A stretch of DNA of 64,000 nucleotides from Bryoerythrophyllum caledonicum. Taxonomy: Eukaryota > Streptophyta > Bryopsida > Pottiales > Pottiaceae. The notes beneath the pieces are model-generated. The model was not told where the DNA came from and did not search any database. It saw nothing but the letters and a program-made list of their open reading frames with translations. Shown here piece by piece: positions 26,109 to 40,774 of this stretch. Numbering within the stretch: the first letter of the stretch is position 1; every line of letters begins with the position of its first letter. The position numbers were made by a program, and so were the translations under genes. The stretch is from NCBI GenBank assembly GCA_963971425.1, contig OZ020521.1, forward strand, positions 10,557,519 through 10,621,518. Direction: 5' to 3'.

Positions 26109-29100
26109 ATGCAGCTTAGATATTTGAGCTCGTTATTACCCGCATGCGATTCCATTGCCAAAGTCACTGCACTCGCATGGTCTCCAAACGGGTAAAGAAA
26201 TTCTCGTATCTTAATCAATGATAGAAACACTTTCTATGTATGTGCATAAACCATGTGGAAAAAACCTAGGTTACATGTGAAAAAACCACATAACAATACT
26301 TGGAAATAATCATTAAAAATGTGCAAACACGGTACTTGGGGTGGATTTATTGAGGATGCTTGTAACGTCTGACACGGGAAATTACATGTATAGACTTAAG
26401 GCACCTGCTAGAGTTTATTAGGTCATCAATTTTTCTGGTGAGGCTCTTCAATATGTAGATCAGGGGTGGGATTGCTGTTGTGCAGGCAAAGGCTTGCTGC
26501 GGTTACACTCCACCGAATCGTGCATTTGTTTGATGAGAACGGCGAGCTCAAAGATAAGTTCTCCACAAAACCGGCTGACCCAAAGGTACCCATTGTGCTT
26601 GAGTGCGAGCAACACAATTTAATGTCCCCATGTGATTGGTTGTACTCACAATAAATTGAATTTTCTCAAGCCAAATTTCTTCCAAGATCATTGAAATTTG
26701 TTATAAACTATCATACATTAATATTAAATATATCATTTGGGAAAATTGTATCATCTTACAAAAGTCGGCTTTATTGTGGTGCATACAATTGTAGGGGCCC
26801 AAGATATATATTGTGACTAGCATGGTTTTCTCGCCGGATAGCACCAGGCTTGCAGTTGGTCAGAGCGATGATATTATATTTGTGTATAAACTAGGGTAAG
26901 CCCCCTAAGGGATCAATATACCTATTAGGGGACATTCATCTTTTATTGGATTTGAAGATTTGTCAAAGGAATGTGATATAAGGTAAGCCTCCCCATAACC
27001 AACAAAAATTGGGATATATCCAACCCTCTCCCATCCCATTACCACCAACTCAGTTCCAAATGGAGGTTTGCTATTAGTCAAGACCATTACTTTTGGTCGT
27101 TGGTTATGAGGGGTACCTACTGTTGGCCACCCACTGAACATGGTTGCACAGTTTGAAAATTCATAACTAATTCAGTTTTCATCGAAAAAATATGAAATCA
27201 CTTGGGTTGGAATTGTAATTCTATTGGTTGTCACTGAAAAATAATAGTATAATTATCGACTCTCTCCATACATGCACATTCCTTAACTTGTTGGTTTTAG
27301 GGGGCCTTACCTTAATGGTTCCTGATGTTGTGGCTGGTAAGTGACATGATTAAATTCCAGAGCTGAGTGGGGCCACAAAAAATCCATTTGCAATAAACTT
27401 CAACAAACGTCACTGGTTGTGGGCATCCTGTGGCCGCACCTTCATCAAAACCAGATTTTATTTGGCCTCATGGATGGGAAAGTGAAGGCTGGGCAGCTGC
27501 GGACAAACCGCACCGTTACAGTGTACACTCATGGCAACGGAAGCGCGATTGTAAGCTTGGTTTGCAGCCCGGATGGCTTGACTTGTCTTGTGGGCCATTT
27601 AGATGGCTCTATATACAGGTTTGCTAGCAACTTCTTACATCACTCATCATTGGTCAAAGTTCATAAAAAGGAAAACCCACTACAATTCCTTCCAATTGTA
27701 ATATTTGATTAATAAAATACTATATTTTTCCACTTTACGTTTTAACATTATCATAGCATCCACTATTGGAAAGATAGTACAAGGCAAACAACAATTTCAT
27801 CTGTTGTCACTAATTCCATTGGTTGTCACCGAAAAATAAACCTATTATTATTTGTTCTCTCTGGATATATACATTGCTTAGCCTCTAAAGGCCCAAGAGT
27901 CCCCTCGGGGGACTCTTGAAGGTTTGGGCAGGTTCCTATGGTCTCAGTTTATAACATTTCTTTTTGAAATATCTAGTGTAGATGGACATTGCTAAAAGCT
28001 TTGTGTGAGTCCAATTTTTTCCCAAATCCGACATTTAATGAAAAAGTTGTAGGGTTTTGAATTTCAAATGGGGAGACCATACATTGTCACACTTTGTCAA
28101 GCAAGGTACCAAACAAACTTCTTCTTTTTCACATAAAACTTAGAGATCTTCATCTTTTTTACATTTCATTTTTCCTACTACAAGATGTGGTGTAACCATG
28201 TTATTGACCATTTGGATTATCATTCTAAAACATATTTATTTCACAAAAATAAAAAAGTTTGCTACACCCCTTCTCTACCTCTAAAAATAGTTGTACAAGG
28301 AAATAACATCATGATTAACATGATGGTAATGTTTTTAGACCTTGTCTAGTGCACAAATTTGACACCAAGTGTAGTCAAAGTCTGATGATCCATTGAAAAC
28401 AGGGAAGAAGAAAAACGGTTTTCTCTACTTCAAACACTGTAATCTTTCAATGCGTGCGGTCAAGGTTTATGAAATTTTGTGAGGACATTAATTAACAAGA
28501 CTTAATTTTGATCCTATGGTTAGATGTAGAAATAAAAGGTTTTGATTATCTCATTACTCATTGCACTAGAACGAGCAGTTCTGAAGTGTTTTTGATGTGA
28601 AAATGCCTTGGGTCTTTAGGGGTTAACTTGTAGGTTATGGGGGGAGTTTACTTTAGTAGCAATTTAAAGTAGCAAAAAGCATCATTATTTATGTATGGAT
28701 GGACCTGACATGGTACTACTACTCTGGTACAATGACTACTTTCCCGCAAATTGAGAGGAGTATAAATCAATTCCATCAACATTAAAAGCTGGGCCTTTCA
28801 TGACTGATGCCTCCATCTTTTGATCAGATTCGCGGTGGATGCCATATCGTCAGGCACTTCTGCCATCAAGACATGCCACTACGGTAAAAAGAATTATGGA
28901 AATAAATCCAAGACGATCAATAATACATGATTCCATACATGTGTTGACCATAAGTAACACATACATTCTTTGCAGAGTCATTTATTATTCCCGTGTGGTG
29001 GGTTTTGGCATATTATGTTGGCTTGTAGCGGTTGTGTTTATGGTGTGGCTGCAGGTGGTGTGCCAACCGTGCTAGCTTGGGGTGAAAGTATTGTGGCCTC

Positions 29101-32100
29101 TGGACCGGACTGCAAGGTGATGCTACAGCTGAAATTTTTATGATTGTTGCTGGATTCTGTGGAAATTTTACTGCTCATGTGGCATGGAAAACGGTGAAAA
29201 TTAGTCAACTGCTTGTATGTTTGTGCAGGTGGCCTTTTATGACAGCAACGGTGGCATTCAGCAGCAGTTTGATTACAGCACTCTTGTTGTACGTTAACCA
29301 ATTTTCGACTTATCTAGTATTATCTACAACTGCTCTTCGTTTGAAGGAAGAAATGTAGCTCACAAGTACATGTTCTGTTTCTTGAAACTGGAAAAAGATG
29401 AGTCATGTACCTAGAAGCTACATTTTTGCCGCTGTGATATGAAGGGTTGTTGTACATTGTGTGACGTGGTTGTTTTATTGCAACCAACCTTAAAGCTCCC
29501 TACATTACGAAGATATCCTTAACCCCTAAAGGCCCAAAGCATTTTCACACCAAAAACACTTCGAAACTGCTCTTTCTAAGTGCAATGAGTAAGGAGGGAA
29601 TTAAAAACATTTATTTCTACATCTGAGCGTAGGATCTCAATGAGTACTTGTTTAGTAATGTCCTCAAAAAATCTCATAAAATTTTACCGCACGAATTGAA
29701 AGATTTTAGTGTTTGAAGTAGAGAATACAGTTCATTTTCTTCCCTCTCTTGAGTGGATCAGTAGACTTTGACTTCACTTGGTGTCAAGTTTTTGCAGTAC
29801 ACAAGGTCTAAAAACATTACCATCACGCTAATCATGATGTTATTACCTTGAATACCAATTTTTAGAAGTCAAGAAGGGATGTAGCATATTCAATAGAGTT
29901 GAGCAAGGAGTGGAGGATTAAAAAATGCCAATTTATGTTTTAATTTTTTGTGGACGAAATATGATTGAGAATGTCAATCCAAATGGCCAATAAGAAGGTT
30001 TACACCACGTCTTGTAGTAGAAAAATAAAGTTAGAAAAATATGAAGATCTTAAGTTTTATGCGGAAAAGAAGAAGTTTTTTTAATACCTTGCCCGACAAA
30101 GTGTGACAATGTATGAAAATGTTTGACTTAGGTTAATGTGCTATTTTTCACTAAAGACAAGAATTTTTTTTGACAAAATGAAAGAAAATAATATTACTTT
30201 CTAGAAATGAAAATCTCACATTTGATAGAGTGTCCTAGCAAAAGTTTTTGGGGTTGCTCGAAGTGCCTGCTCTCCTCATTTGAAATTCAAAACCCTATAA
30301 CTTTTTCACAAAATGTTGGATTTAGAAGAAAAAAATGTACTCACAAAGCTTTTAGTAATGTCCATCTACAATAGAAATTTCAATGAGGAATGTTTTGAAT
30401 TGACACCATAGGAACCTGCCCAAACCTTCAAGAGTCCCCCAAAGGGGCTCTTGGGCCTATAGAGATAAAACACCAAAGGACTTTGTTTAGAGAGGGCAAC
30501 GCTATCTTGTGTGTGGTGAACGCTGAGTAGTGAGCATTGGTTAAAAACAATATAGGAAAGAAGAATTGTTTTGTACTTTTCTTCAATGAGTACGAAAGTG
30601 TTGCCTATTATTGCATCATAAATCCTACTTCCTAAACCTTGATTCTAAACCCTAATCCTAAACCCTAAATTTGATTGCTCAATGCTCATTGTTCACCATT
30701 TACCGCTCACACAGTTGCATTCCTCGATTTTGAGAGACTCTTTTGATCTATAAGAATATCTTTGAGTTGTAGTAGTATTAATTTAGGGGGAGGGGGTTGA
30801 TGTTTTGTATATTCAGGTTTATTATTGTTTAGCCAAAATATACAAATCAATTTTTTTTGAAGATATTGTTAGCAAGAAACCATTTGATTTTTAAGATAGA
30901 AATTATGAGGCGGAGATTGGAAGTTTGGATGTGAGTTGCAAATATTAGGTTAAGTTTACCATTCATGGAGCATCAAAGCTATTATATATGTTGACATTGC
31001 CTTGAGTATTGTATGATCTTACCATGTGGGGACCATCAAACACCATTTAATGTATAATCAAACTCTTAGTTGAATCCCTAGCTACTTTGGGGATGTCTTT
31101 ACACTTACCTCTTTTGAGTCACCTTCTATATTATTGCTAAATCCTAGATCCAAAGCAAATACTTAGGTTTTTAATATTTAGAAGGATGACTAACAATTTT
31201 AATTTGTTCAAAACTGGTTCTTCATTGGAACATCTTCTTAATGGAAACATGTGATAGTAGAATCCTTGGGTCCAAGGTTAGTGATTAAATAAATGTATCA
31301 ATGCACATGTAAAGTTGGTGAAAGTTTGGTTGTGCATTAAGGATGTTTGATGGTCCCCACATAATACTATTATACAATATTGTAAATTTTCTAGTTGAAT
31401 CTTTGATGCTTGGAAGACAATAGAGATATTTGTAAGGTGGTCTAGCTCATCACCGCCACCCTTCTATCAATGCCATCTATATTTGGTCCCAATTCCACCC
31501 CATATCTGCCCCATTTCCACCCATTCACTCTTTGTCAGCTCCAAATTAAAGCTTACTATTGGTCAAGACTCCTAACTTTTGGTCGGCGCTAATGGGGGTT
31601 ATGTAGGCTAAACATGGCTGACCACTTTGAAAATTCATAACTAATTCTCATCTCATTGGGGAAATCTCTTGGGTTGAAATTGTAATTCTATTGGCTATCA
31701 CTAAAAAATAAATGTATTATTATTTGGGTTCTCTTCATATGCACATTGCTTAATCTGTTGGCCATGGGGGGTTTACCTTGTAGCGACTCATAATATTTGT
31801 ACACAGTTGTATTGCTTTGATGCACTACAAGAAACTCTGTCAATTCTCATTCAAAAATAGTTGCACTTCACTATATCAAATTGTGTAGAAAATAGTTTTT
31901 TTTTTGTTTCTTGTGACCGAATTGATATACTTCCTATGCAAATTCTTGAAATAGTAAGTTACATTCACTAGGTTTGTTATAATTGATAATGATCCTTTAA
32001 CCCCTAAAGGACTGAACGTCCCCCGGGGTCATTTTGGATTTTGGGCATGTACCTACAATTCGAAAAAAAATCCTTTTTGATTGAATTTTTTTTTCAAGAT

Positions 32101-35100
32101 AGGATCTTATAAGAGCTTCGTGGAGATATTTTTTTATAAAAATTTGGATTTGTGGTTTGAAAGTTAGTACCACTTAAAGCCAAAAGTGGGACTTCGGGCA
32201 CCTCCAAAATTTTTGACAAAAGTTTCTATTGACATTGAGATTTTTCACACATATAAATAATATTTCCTTATTTAGAAATTTTCAAAAAAAAATCTTGTCT
32301 TTAGTGTAAAAAGGCATTTTATTCCAAGTCAAACATTTTCACACATTGTCCGGCAACGGGGGAAAAAAACTTCATCTTTTCTACATAAAACCTAGAGATC
32401 TTCATATTTTTCACTTTTTTTTTTTCAACAACAATATATGGTAAAAACCTTCTTATTGACCGTTTGGATTATCATTTGAATACATACGTAGTTCACAAAA
32501 AAATAAAACGTGAAATGGCAATTTTTGAACCTCCACTCCTTGCACACTTGTTTTGAATATGCTACACCCCTTTTTTACCTCTAAAAATTGGTGTGTAGGG
32601 AAATAACATCATGCTTAAGACAATGGTAAAAGATTTAGACCCTGTACAATGCAAAAATTTGATACAAAATGAAGTCAAAGTCAGCTGATCTACTCAACGC
32701 AGGGATGAAAATGAACCATTGTTTTGACTTTAAACACTAAAATCTATCAATCCGTGCGGTGGATTGCAACCAAAATTTGATGGCATGTTTATATGGAAGT
32801 CTATTTTAAGATCTTATGGTTGAAAATCCAAAATTCACTTTAAAATGTGATTTTCATGTCTCTTTTTGACAATGGCAGTTTTGGACTGGTTCTAGAGCGA
32901 ACTAGGTCGTCGTCCTTTAGGGGTTAATAGTAAAATCTGCCTTGTATTTGCATCTCAAAGACAAACTCTTTATTCTCACCACAAAAATCTGATTTTTAAG
33001 AATCTCTCTAGCTTAGAGCTACTAATACTAAAATGCAATTTTGGAGAATGCGCAAGAGTTTAGCACTGCTTGTTTTAATCCCAGTGGAGATACGGTGGTG
33101 CTTGGTCGCTTCAACGGTTTCCAAGTATTCTCGTGAGTTCAACGATGTCCGCCAAAAATTTCTTTTAATGAGAAGCATATCATGCAAAAGGCATAACATC
33201 AAAAAAATTGATATGTTTGAAGAAGAAGAGGTGCATCCTCCAAAGGAGACCGCCATAAATTAAGTATCTGTTTATTCCACCACTAAGTCTATGTTCACGA
33301 AACATAGGTTAGCAATATGGAATTACTTTTTCCCCTCGAGAATAGACACTATAAGAATCTGATATGTTTGATGTTTTTTGCAGTCTAACCAATCAAAAAG
33401 GCTTTTGGGAAGACGTGGGTGGTATGAATGTGGACACACTATACTCAATCTCCGCCCTTGCTTGGAAACCAGATGGCAGGTCTCATTGTTCACAAGCTAT
33501 TTTCTATTTATAGAACATCATGATACATTTAAACTTAGACCACCGTTTAAGTTATGAAATAGTAGAATTATTTACAAAGTGGCCGTGGGTTTGATTAGGC
33601 ACTAATCATGTTTGTTGATCCGTGTATGATACGATTACACAATACTTACAACACTCTCAACATCCACAATAACTTTAATGGTCCTTGAATAGTAAACTTT
33701 GTTGAATATTTCTAACTCAAAACAAAATTCTTGGTTCCTACCTAACTCATTACCCTTTGAGAATAGCTCTATTAAATCACAAACACCATGTAACTTGGAC
33801 AATAATTTTATGTTATGAGATAATTTATGAACCTATATAATGTGGTATGAGGATTTGATATGCACAACTGATGTTTGTCCATGAAAATAGAGATTGATAC
33901 ACCATCTTTAGTGATTGATACATTTGTACAAATTTGGTTGATGTTCAGTCAGTTGGCCGTTGGAGGGCTACGTGGGAACGTTGATATTTTTGACGCTTGC
34001 GTGAAGAAGGAGCATTATCAAGGAACGTATGAGTTCACTTATGTAACAAAAAGCCAGGTCAGGCAATACCTTAGCAACAAATTTGATATAAAGCTAGCTT
34101 CATGGTTCATATTTTGAACACAACAAAATTCATTCCATAATGGCTTCATTCTTTACATCTAGGGTTTTCACATTTCCAATTGTGCTATCTCCCTCTGACC
34201 ACTTTAATCTGAGTTTTGTAACATAATTGTAGCTATGATGGTCGATGTGTTCTTCAATTCTAAAGGTACCCTTGGTAACCAACCAAAACCTATAACCAAC
34301 ACCTATAAAATTGGGGTTTGTCCAATTCACTTCCATTCTATTACCACCCGTTCAACTCCATATGGAGGTTTGCTATAAGCCAAGACCCCTTACTTTTGGT
34401 TGGTGCTTGAGAGGGGTACCTATTGGTGGCCACAGATCAAACATGGCAACACACTTTGGAAATTCATAATTGATTCATATTTCATTGGAAAAATATGAAA
34501 TCACTTGGGTTGAAATTATAGTTCTATAGACTATCACTTAAAATAATTGTAATTTTATTTTTTCTCTCCATACATACACATTACTTAACTTGTTGTTTTT
34601 TGCTGGGTTTAACTTATTGCAAGTATTTGCAAAGAGGGTAAGTGAGGATGGTCACAAAAGACAATGAAAGGTAGAATTCCCCCCATTATTGTGATAAAAA
34701 ATGCAACCAATACTTTTGTAGAAAAGCCTAAGTACAGAATGAATTGGGTTACTCACCTCACACAACTGACAGGTGGTTGTGAAGCATCTGTCCTCGGGAA
34801 CACACATTGTGCTCCGATCGCAACATGGATTGGAAATTTTCAAGATCAATGTCTATCACAATCAAGTAAATTATGGATGTATTATTCGGATTTTTCAGCA
34901 TAAAATTAAAAAAATTTGGGTGTGCATCAGGGAAGGAGAGGCTCAGGGGTCTTTAAGAATAATATGAGAAAGGCTAAACATCCCCTCTCGGGATTCTGAT
35001 ATCGTGCAGTTCCTTATTGCGCATACTAATGAAACGCTGCTCGTGGGCAACTTGGAAACTTGCAAATTGTCCGAGGTGTGTTAATATTCAAATTTTGATG

Positions 35101-38100
35101 TCATTACAACCAAGGTCCTCCTTAGATGTGTAAGTAGTTAGAGCTCAACATGGATAAGTTGAAATTGAAAACCATCTCATGTGCCATTACCTATGCAGTT
35201 CATTCAACCCTTAACCCCTAGAGGCCAAGACATTTTCACACAAAAAACCCTTCAAAACTGCTTGTTCTAGTGCAATGAGTAAGGAGGGAAACAAAAGGCT
35301 TTTTATTTCTTCATCTAACCATAGGATCTCAATTATTATTCATTAAGTAACATCCTCACAAATTTTCATAAACTTTGACCACACAGATTGAAAGATTATA
35401 GTGTTTGAAGTAGGGAAAAATGTTCATTTTCTTCCTTGCCTTCAGTGGATCAACAGACTTTGCCTTCACTTGGTGTCAAGTTTTTGCACTACATAAGGTC
35501 TAAATCCATTACCATCATGATAGTCATGATGTTATTTCCTTGGACACAAATTTTTAGAGGTAGAAATGGGGTGTAGCATATTCAAAACAATTGTCCAAGG
35601 AGTGGAGGTTTGAAAATTGCTAATTCACATTTTATTTTTTTGTGAACTTAATATGTTTTAGAATGATCATTCAAAGGGTCTACAAGAAGGTTTACACCAC
35701 ATCTTGTAGTAGAAAAAATAAAATTTACAAAATATTAATATTTCTAAGTTTTTTTGGTATCTTGCCTGACAATGTGTGACAAATGTGTGCAAATGTTTGA
35801 CTTGAATTGATGTGCTATTTTTAACTAAAGACAAGATTTTTTTTTGACAATATGAAAGGAAATCATATTAACTGCTGCTATTGAAAATCTCACATTTAAT
35901 AGAGTGTTCTAGCAAAAAAAAATTGAGTTGCTCAAAGTAGCCGCTCTACCCATTTGAACTTCAAAACCTATAACTTTTTCATTAAATGTTGGATTTAGGA
36001 AAATTGTACTCACACGAAGCTTTTAGTAATGTCCATCTATGCTCTAAATTAGAAAAAAGAATGTTATGAATTTACACCAAAAGAACTTGCCCAAATCTTC
36101 AAAATCCCCTGAGGGGACTCTTGGGCCTTTAGGGATTAAACATCACATGGGAACCGTACATACAGGCACGTATTTTACTCTGTAGAATATAAGAAATGTA
36201 TTAAATTTTAGCAAAGACTATCACCTGAGGATTGATAACATCTTTCATTTGGAGGTTGTTTCAATATCTGTACCTTATCATGTTCAAATACGACACCATA
36301 CATGTAGAATAATGTGGCACCTTCTAACTTTTAAGAGTTAAACAAGCATTCACTAGAACTGTGATCTCGGCCGTACTCAAACAACTTGTTCAACTCAGTA
36401 AAAATGAATATTTATTCAAACTCTTTGCAACATAATCAAAATACTCTCCTTTTCTATGTTGAATTTCTGTTTCTGGTGAAATAGCTTTTAGTCTCAGATT
36501 ATTATTCAAATCTTTTTTCGATGAAGTTTCTGCTATTAACATACAGTAATGAAATGATGGGCGCATGTCTTACTAGGTGCCATGGCGGGGCAGTGGAAAT
36601 GAGAAGTATTTGGTCGACAATCCATTGGTGTGCATGGTGCACAATGCGGGGGAGCTCTCGCTGGTGGAATATGGGTGCAATGAGGTGCTCGGGACATGTC
36701 GCACGGAACACTTGAGCCCCTTCTTAATAAGTGTGCGCTTGAATGACCACCCCAACCCTAATTCCAACCTCGAGGAGAACAAGAAAATTGCCTACCTCAT
36801 TGACCTCCAAACCATTCGGATCTTAGACCTTATCAGGTATGCCTCCACATTTTTCTTTTCATTCTGTGAGCCCACTAACTCCATCTAAGGTAAGCCCCCT
36901 GTAACCAACCAAAACCCATAGCCAACGCCTATAAAATTGGGGTATATCCAACCCTCTTCCATCCCATTACCACCGACTTAGCTACAAATGGAGGTTTGCT
37001 ATTAGTCAAGACCCTTACTTTTGGTCGTTGGTTATGGGGGGTACCTACTGCTGGCCACCCACTAAACATGGCTGCACAATTTGAAAATTCATAACTAATT
37101 CAATTTTCATCGAAAAGATATGAAATCACTTGGGTTGGAATTGTAATTCTATTGGCTATCACTGAAAAATAAAAATATAATTATCTCCTTATATGCACAT
37201 TCCTTAACTTGTTGGTTACAAGGGGGCTTCTGACCACCGTCAACTTTGCATCCACATGATGATATAAGGTAGAATGACCCATAATTGCATCGCCACCCAA
37301 AACCGTTTTGTAGACTTCTACATGAAATGATGAAGTGACATGAATCAATCAACTAGATAAATATGAGATAACTATAACTAAAAATATTGAGTAGTTGTTT
37401 CGGGTCATGGAGGTGTGCAGTTTTCGTGTTGCTCCACCTCATTGGCGGCCTTTCTCAAGGTCTCAAATACATGCTAGTGTGGTTATGGGTTATGCATGGG
37501 TTGGTCATGCATGACATGCCTTCTCACTTTTGCTCACATTGAGCTCGTAGCACTAGGCAAAGGGAGAAGTACAATATTTTGAACCAGACCCATGACATGT
37601 ACCACATACTCTACAAAGCAGCTCATGGCCTTGGTGAATTTTGAGCTTTTTAATTCGGGACCTTTCGAGATCAAGGTTCAAAAATTGCTTGTTGAGTTTC
37701 ATTCATGACAATGCTTCAAGATTTCCGTTACAAGAAGATTATAGTACATTACATTTTAGGCCCAATACGCATCTATAGTAGCTTTGATGTTCCTTAACCC
37801 CTAAAGGCCCAAGAGTCCCCTTGGGGGACTCTTAAAGGTTTAGGTAGGTTCCTATGGTGTCAATGTATAACACTCTTCTTTGAAACTTCTACAATAGATG
37901 GACATTACTAAGAGCTTCATGTGAATCCAATTTATTTCCTAGTTCTGACATTTAATGAAAAAGTAATAGGGTTTTGAATTTCAAATGGGGAGAGGCGGCA
38001 CGTTAGGCAACTCAAAAAACTTTTGCTAGAACACTCTATCAAATGTGAGATTATCCATAACAACAATTAATAGCATTTCCTTTCATGTTATCTAAAAAAA

Positions 38101-40774
38101 TTCTTGCCTTTAGTGGAAAATAGCATATTAACCCAAGTCAAACATTTTCACACATTGTCACACTTTGTCAGGCAAGGTACCAAAAAAACTTCTTCTTTTC
38201 CACATAAAACTTAGAGATCTTCATATTTTTACATTTTTTTTGCTACAAGATGTGGTGAAAATCTCCTTATTGACTGTTTGGATTCTCATTCTATAGCATA
38301 TTTTGTTCACAAAAAAATATAACATGAATTGGCAATTTTTGAACCTCCACTACTTGCCCAATTGTTTTGAATATGCAACACCCGTTTCCTACCTCTAATA
38401 ATTAGTGGACAGAGATTTAACATCATGATTAACCTGATGGTAATGAATTTAGACCTTGTGTAGTGCAAAAATTTGACACCTAGTGAGGTCAAAGTCTGCT
38501 GATCCACTAAACAAAGGGAAGAAAAATAACCATTTTCTCTACTTCAAACACAATAATCTTTCAATCCGTGTGGTCAAAAGTTTATGAAACTTTGTGAGGA
38601 CTTTAGTTAGTATGTCTTCATTCAAATCCTACAGTTAGATGTAGAAATAAATAATTTTGGTTTCCCTCCTTACTCATTGTACTAGAAGAGTAGTTTTGAA
38701 GTGTTTTTGGTGTGAAAATGCCTTGGGCCTTTCGGGGTTGAATAGTATAATGCGCCCCATATTAGTTACTCCTAACAACATGTTGTTTTCACTCCCTAAA
38801 TTTGACACCTTCTCTTCTACACAAAAGCTTTCAACGTTCTTTTGCATACTCTTCCCAGCACTTCACCAAAAAAAAGTGTTAAACTTAGAGCCCTATTTGC
38901 GCTAGTGGAGCCAAACTTCGAACATTTTAGTAGAGATCTCTTGGATGTACTGTACAAACTGCTTTGTTAGGGTTTTAAAAAACTCCCAATTTTTCTGATG
39001 ATGTTGGGGTGGGCTCATAAGGTAAGGGTCTCTTGAACCGACCCTGTTTCTTAAACCGTCCTCTAACTCAGGGTACCTACAGTGTACCTACAGTGTACAT
39101 TTCAGAGGAGGACGGTTTAAGAAACAGGGTCGGTTCAAGAGACCCTTACTTTACAACTTGTTTGTGTCTTTTTTTTTTCCAGTGGTGTGACGGTAGGCTC
39201 GCTTAACCACGACTGCAAAATTGACTGGCTGGAGCTGAACTCTCATGCAAGCCACTTGCTGTTCCGCGACACGAAGCAGCAGCTCCATCTCTTCAACCTC
39301 ATCACCCAGGTGCACATTATCAATGGCCGTACACACATTCATTGTTGATCTACGGTTTTCACCTTGTCACTTGCACTGCCTCTCTTTCAACCAAATTTTA
39401 AAATTTTCTACACTTGAATGAAAAATTCTATCATGTTCTATAATTGCATCATAGATTTTGCATCTTGAAAGGTCAAAGGGTCCTGCTATTAGCCATCTCA
39501 CACATCAGTTGAAGAACGTATTGGCTTTTGTTAACCCTTTAAGGATGAGTGACCATGGACGGAAAGTAAAATGTATCCGCTGCCTTGATGGTGTTTTGCA
39601 TAATCTATTCACTTGTAGATTCTCCCATCATCCAAAGTTTGCTTGTCTTTAAAAGATTAAAGACTATTTTAAGGCATCAAAAATATCTGTAAAGTGGTTG
39701 AGGGTTTTGGTGCCATCTTTTTGCTTCATCTCACAAAAATAGTGAAATTCCTGTCCATTTTTGGAAAGCCTTCACATGGGGCTATTTTTGACACTCTAGA
39801 TTCAACACATGCACAAGTATTTGTATCTTTTTGGGACACTTGCTTTTGACACTCCACCCAAAGAAATGTTGAATTTAAAGTATGGAAAAAATACCCCATT
39901 TGTGCTAGTGATAGAGAAATTATTGTAGTAGGTTTTATTTAATAAATTTTAATACATTTTTTAATCATGACATAAAATACTACATTCTCACCATCTAAAC
40001 TGGTAACCTTTTAAGCATGTCTCCAAGGATTTAAGATGCAGCAAAATTGAAGTTGTGGTCTCATGCCCTAGCAGGAGTGCATTGCTCTGTTGAGTTTTTG
40101 CAGCTATGTGCAATGGGTGCCAGACAGTGATGTGGTCGTCGCGCAGGTACTACAATGGCTTTCTTTGTTATATTGACGGTTTTCACATTGCCAACTTGAG
40201 TTTTTACTCTACTCGTGTGACAAATCTAACTTGCCATGTTGCATATGCATAGTAGAACTTGTTTTGGATATTGTAAAAATGATATCAAAAAGCTGAAAAT
40301 ATTTGAATCGCACTCACAAAAGTTTTGCACACAACGGCCATTTATCTAATACAGCCATTAAAGCGTCTTCAGAATACAAGATTGCTAATAAAAACCTTTA
40401 AATAAAAAATTTGCTCTTACAATCTACGCATTTAGGAAGTGTGAAGATAGCCAAGATAACAAATACAGCCATGCGGTCTCCGTGAGTCATGTCATACATC
40501 AAAATGATAACCTATCTCACGGATGGCAGAATCATAGCAACCTTTACGTGTGGTATAGCATCCGTAATCCCGAGCAAGCAACCATTTTCCCAATTAAGGT
40601 AATTATGGTTAATTAAGGTGATTACTATTAGCTATTGCAAACATTCTACAAACAACAGCAATGGTGATGATCTTGATGAACATTGAGGAGCATTTGCATG
40701 GACAGGGAGAAGTGGAGGGCATCGAGAGGATGCAAGGGCGCACTGAGGTGTCAGTCAATGAAGGAAACACTGTG
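26109..40774 (+). CDS. IFT172: IFT172 exons 1-17: WD40 region (residues 1-589)
   Basis: Exons: 1 26109-26191; 2 26486-26585; 3 26795-26895; 4 27361-27618; 5 28828-28883; 6 29055-29116; 7 29229-29288; 8 33047-33132; 9 33384-33479; 10 33949-34057; 11 34773-34865; 12 35010-35075; 13 36577-36836; 14 39183-39309; 15 40075-40146; 16 40530-40598; 17 40706-40774. All boundaries are GT-AG and the phases carry through without a stop. The encoded stretch aligns by eye with the WD40 half of IFT172 ([90 protein letters not shown]). Exon 12 is the weakest: it begins [11 protein letters not shown] and lacks about five residues that animal proteins have just before it. Introns 3, 7, 10 and 13 each hold a copy of the GGTAAGSC repeat, and introns 4, 7, 12 and 13 hold TTAA-type elements. 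Third codon positions are fairly AT-rich. Confidence 0.93.

Noticed and set aside
30630-30670. Telomere or chromosome end at the CCTAAACCCTAAA-like text
   Set aside because: Only two or three degenerate units inside an IFT172 intron; interstitial repeats of this size are common in plants.
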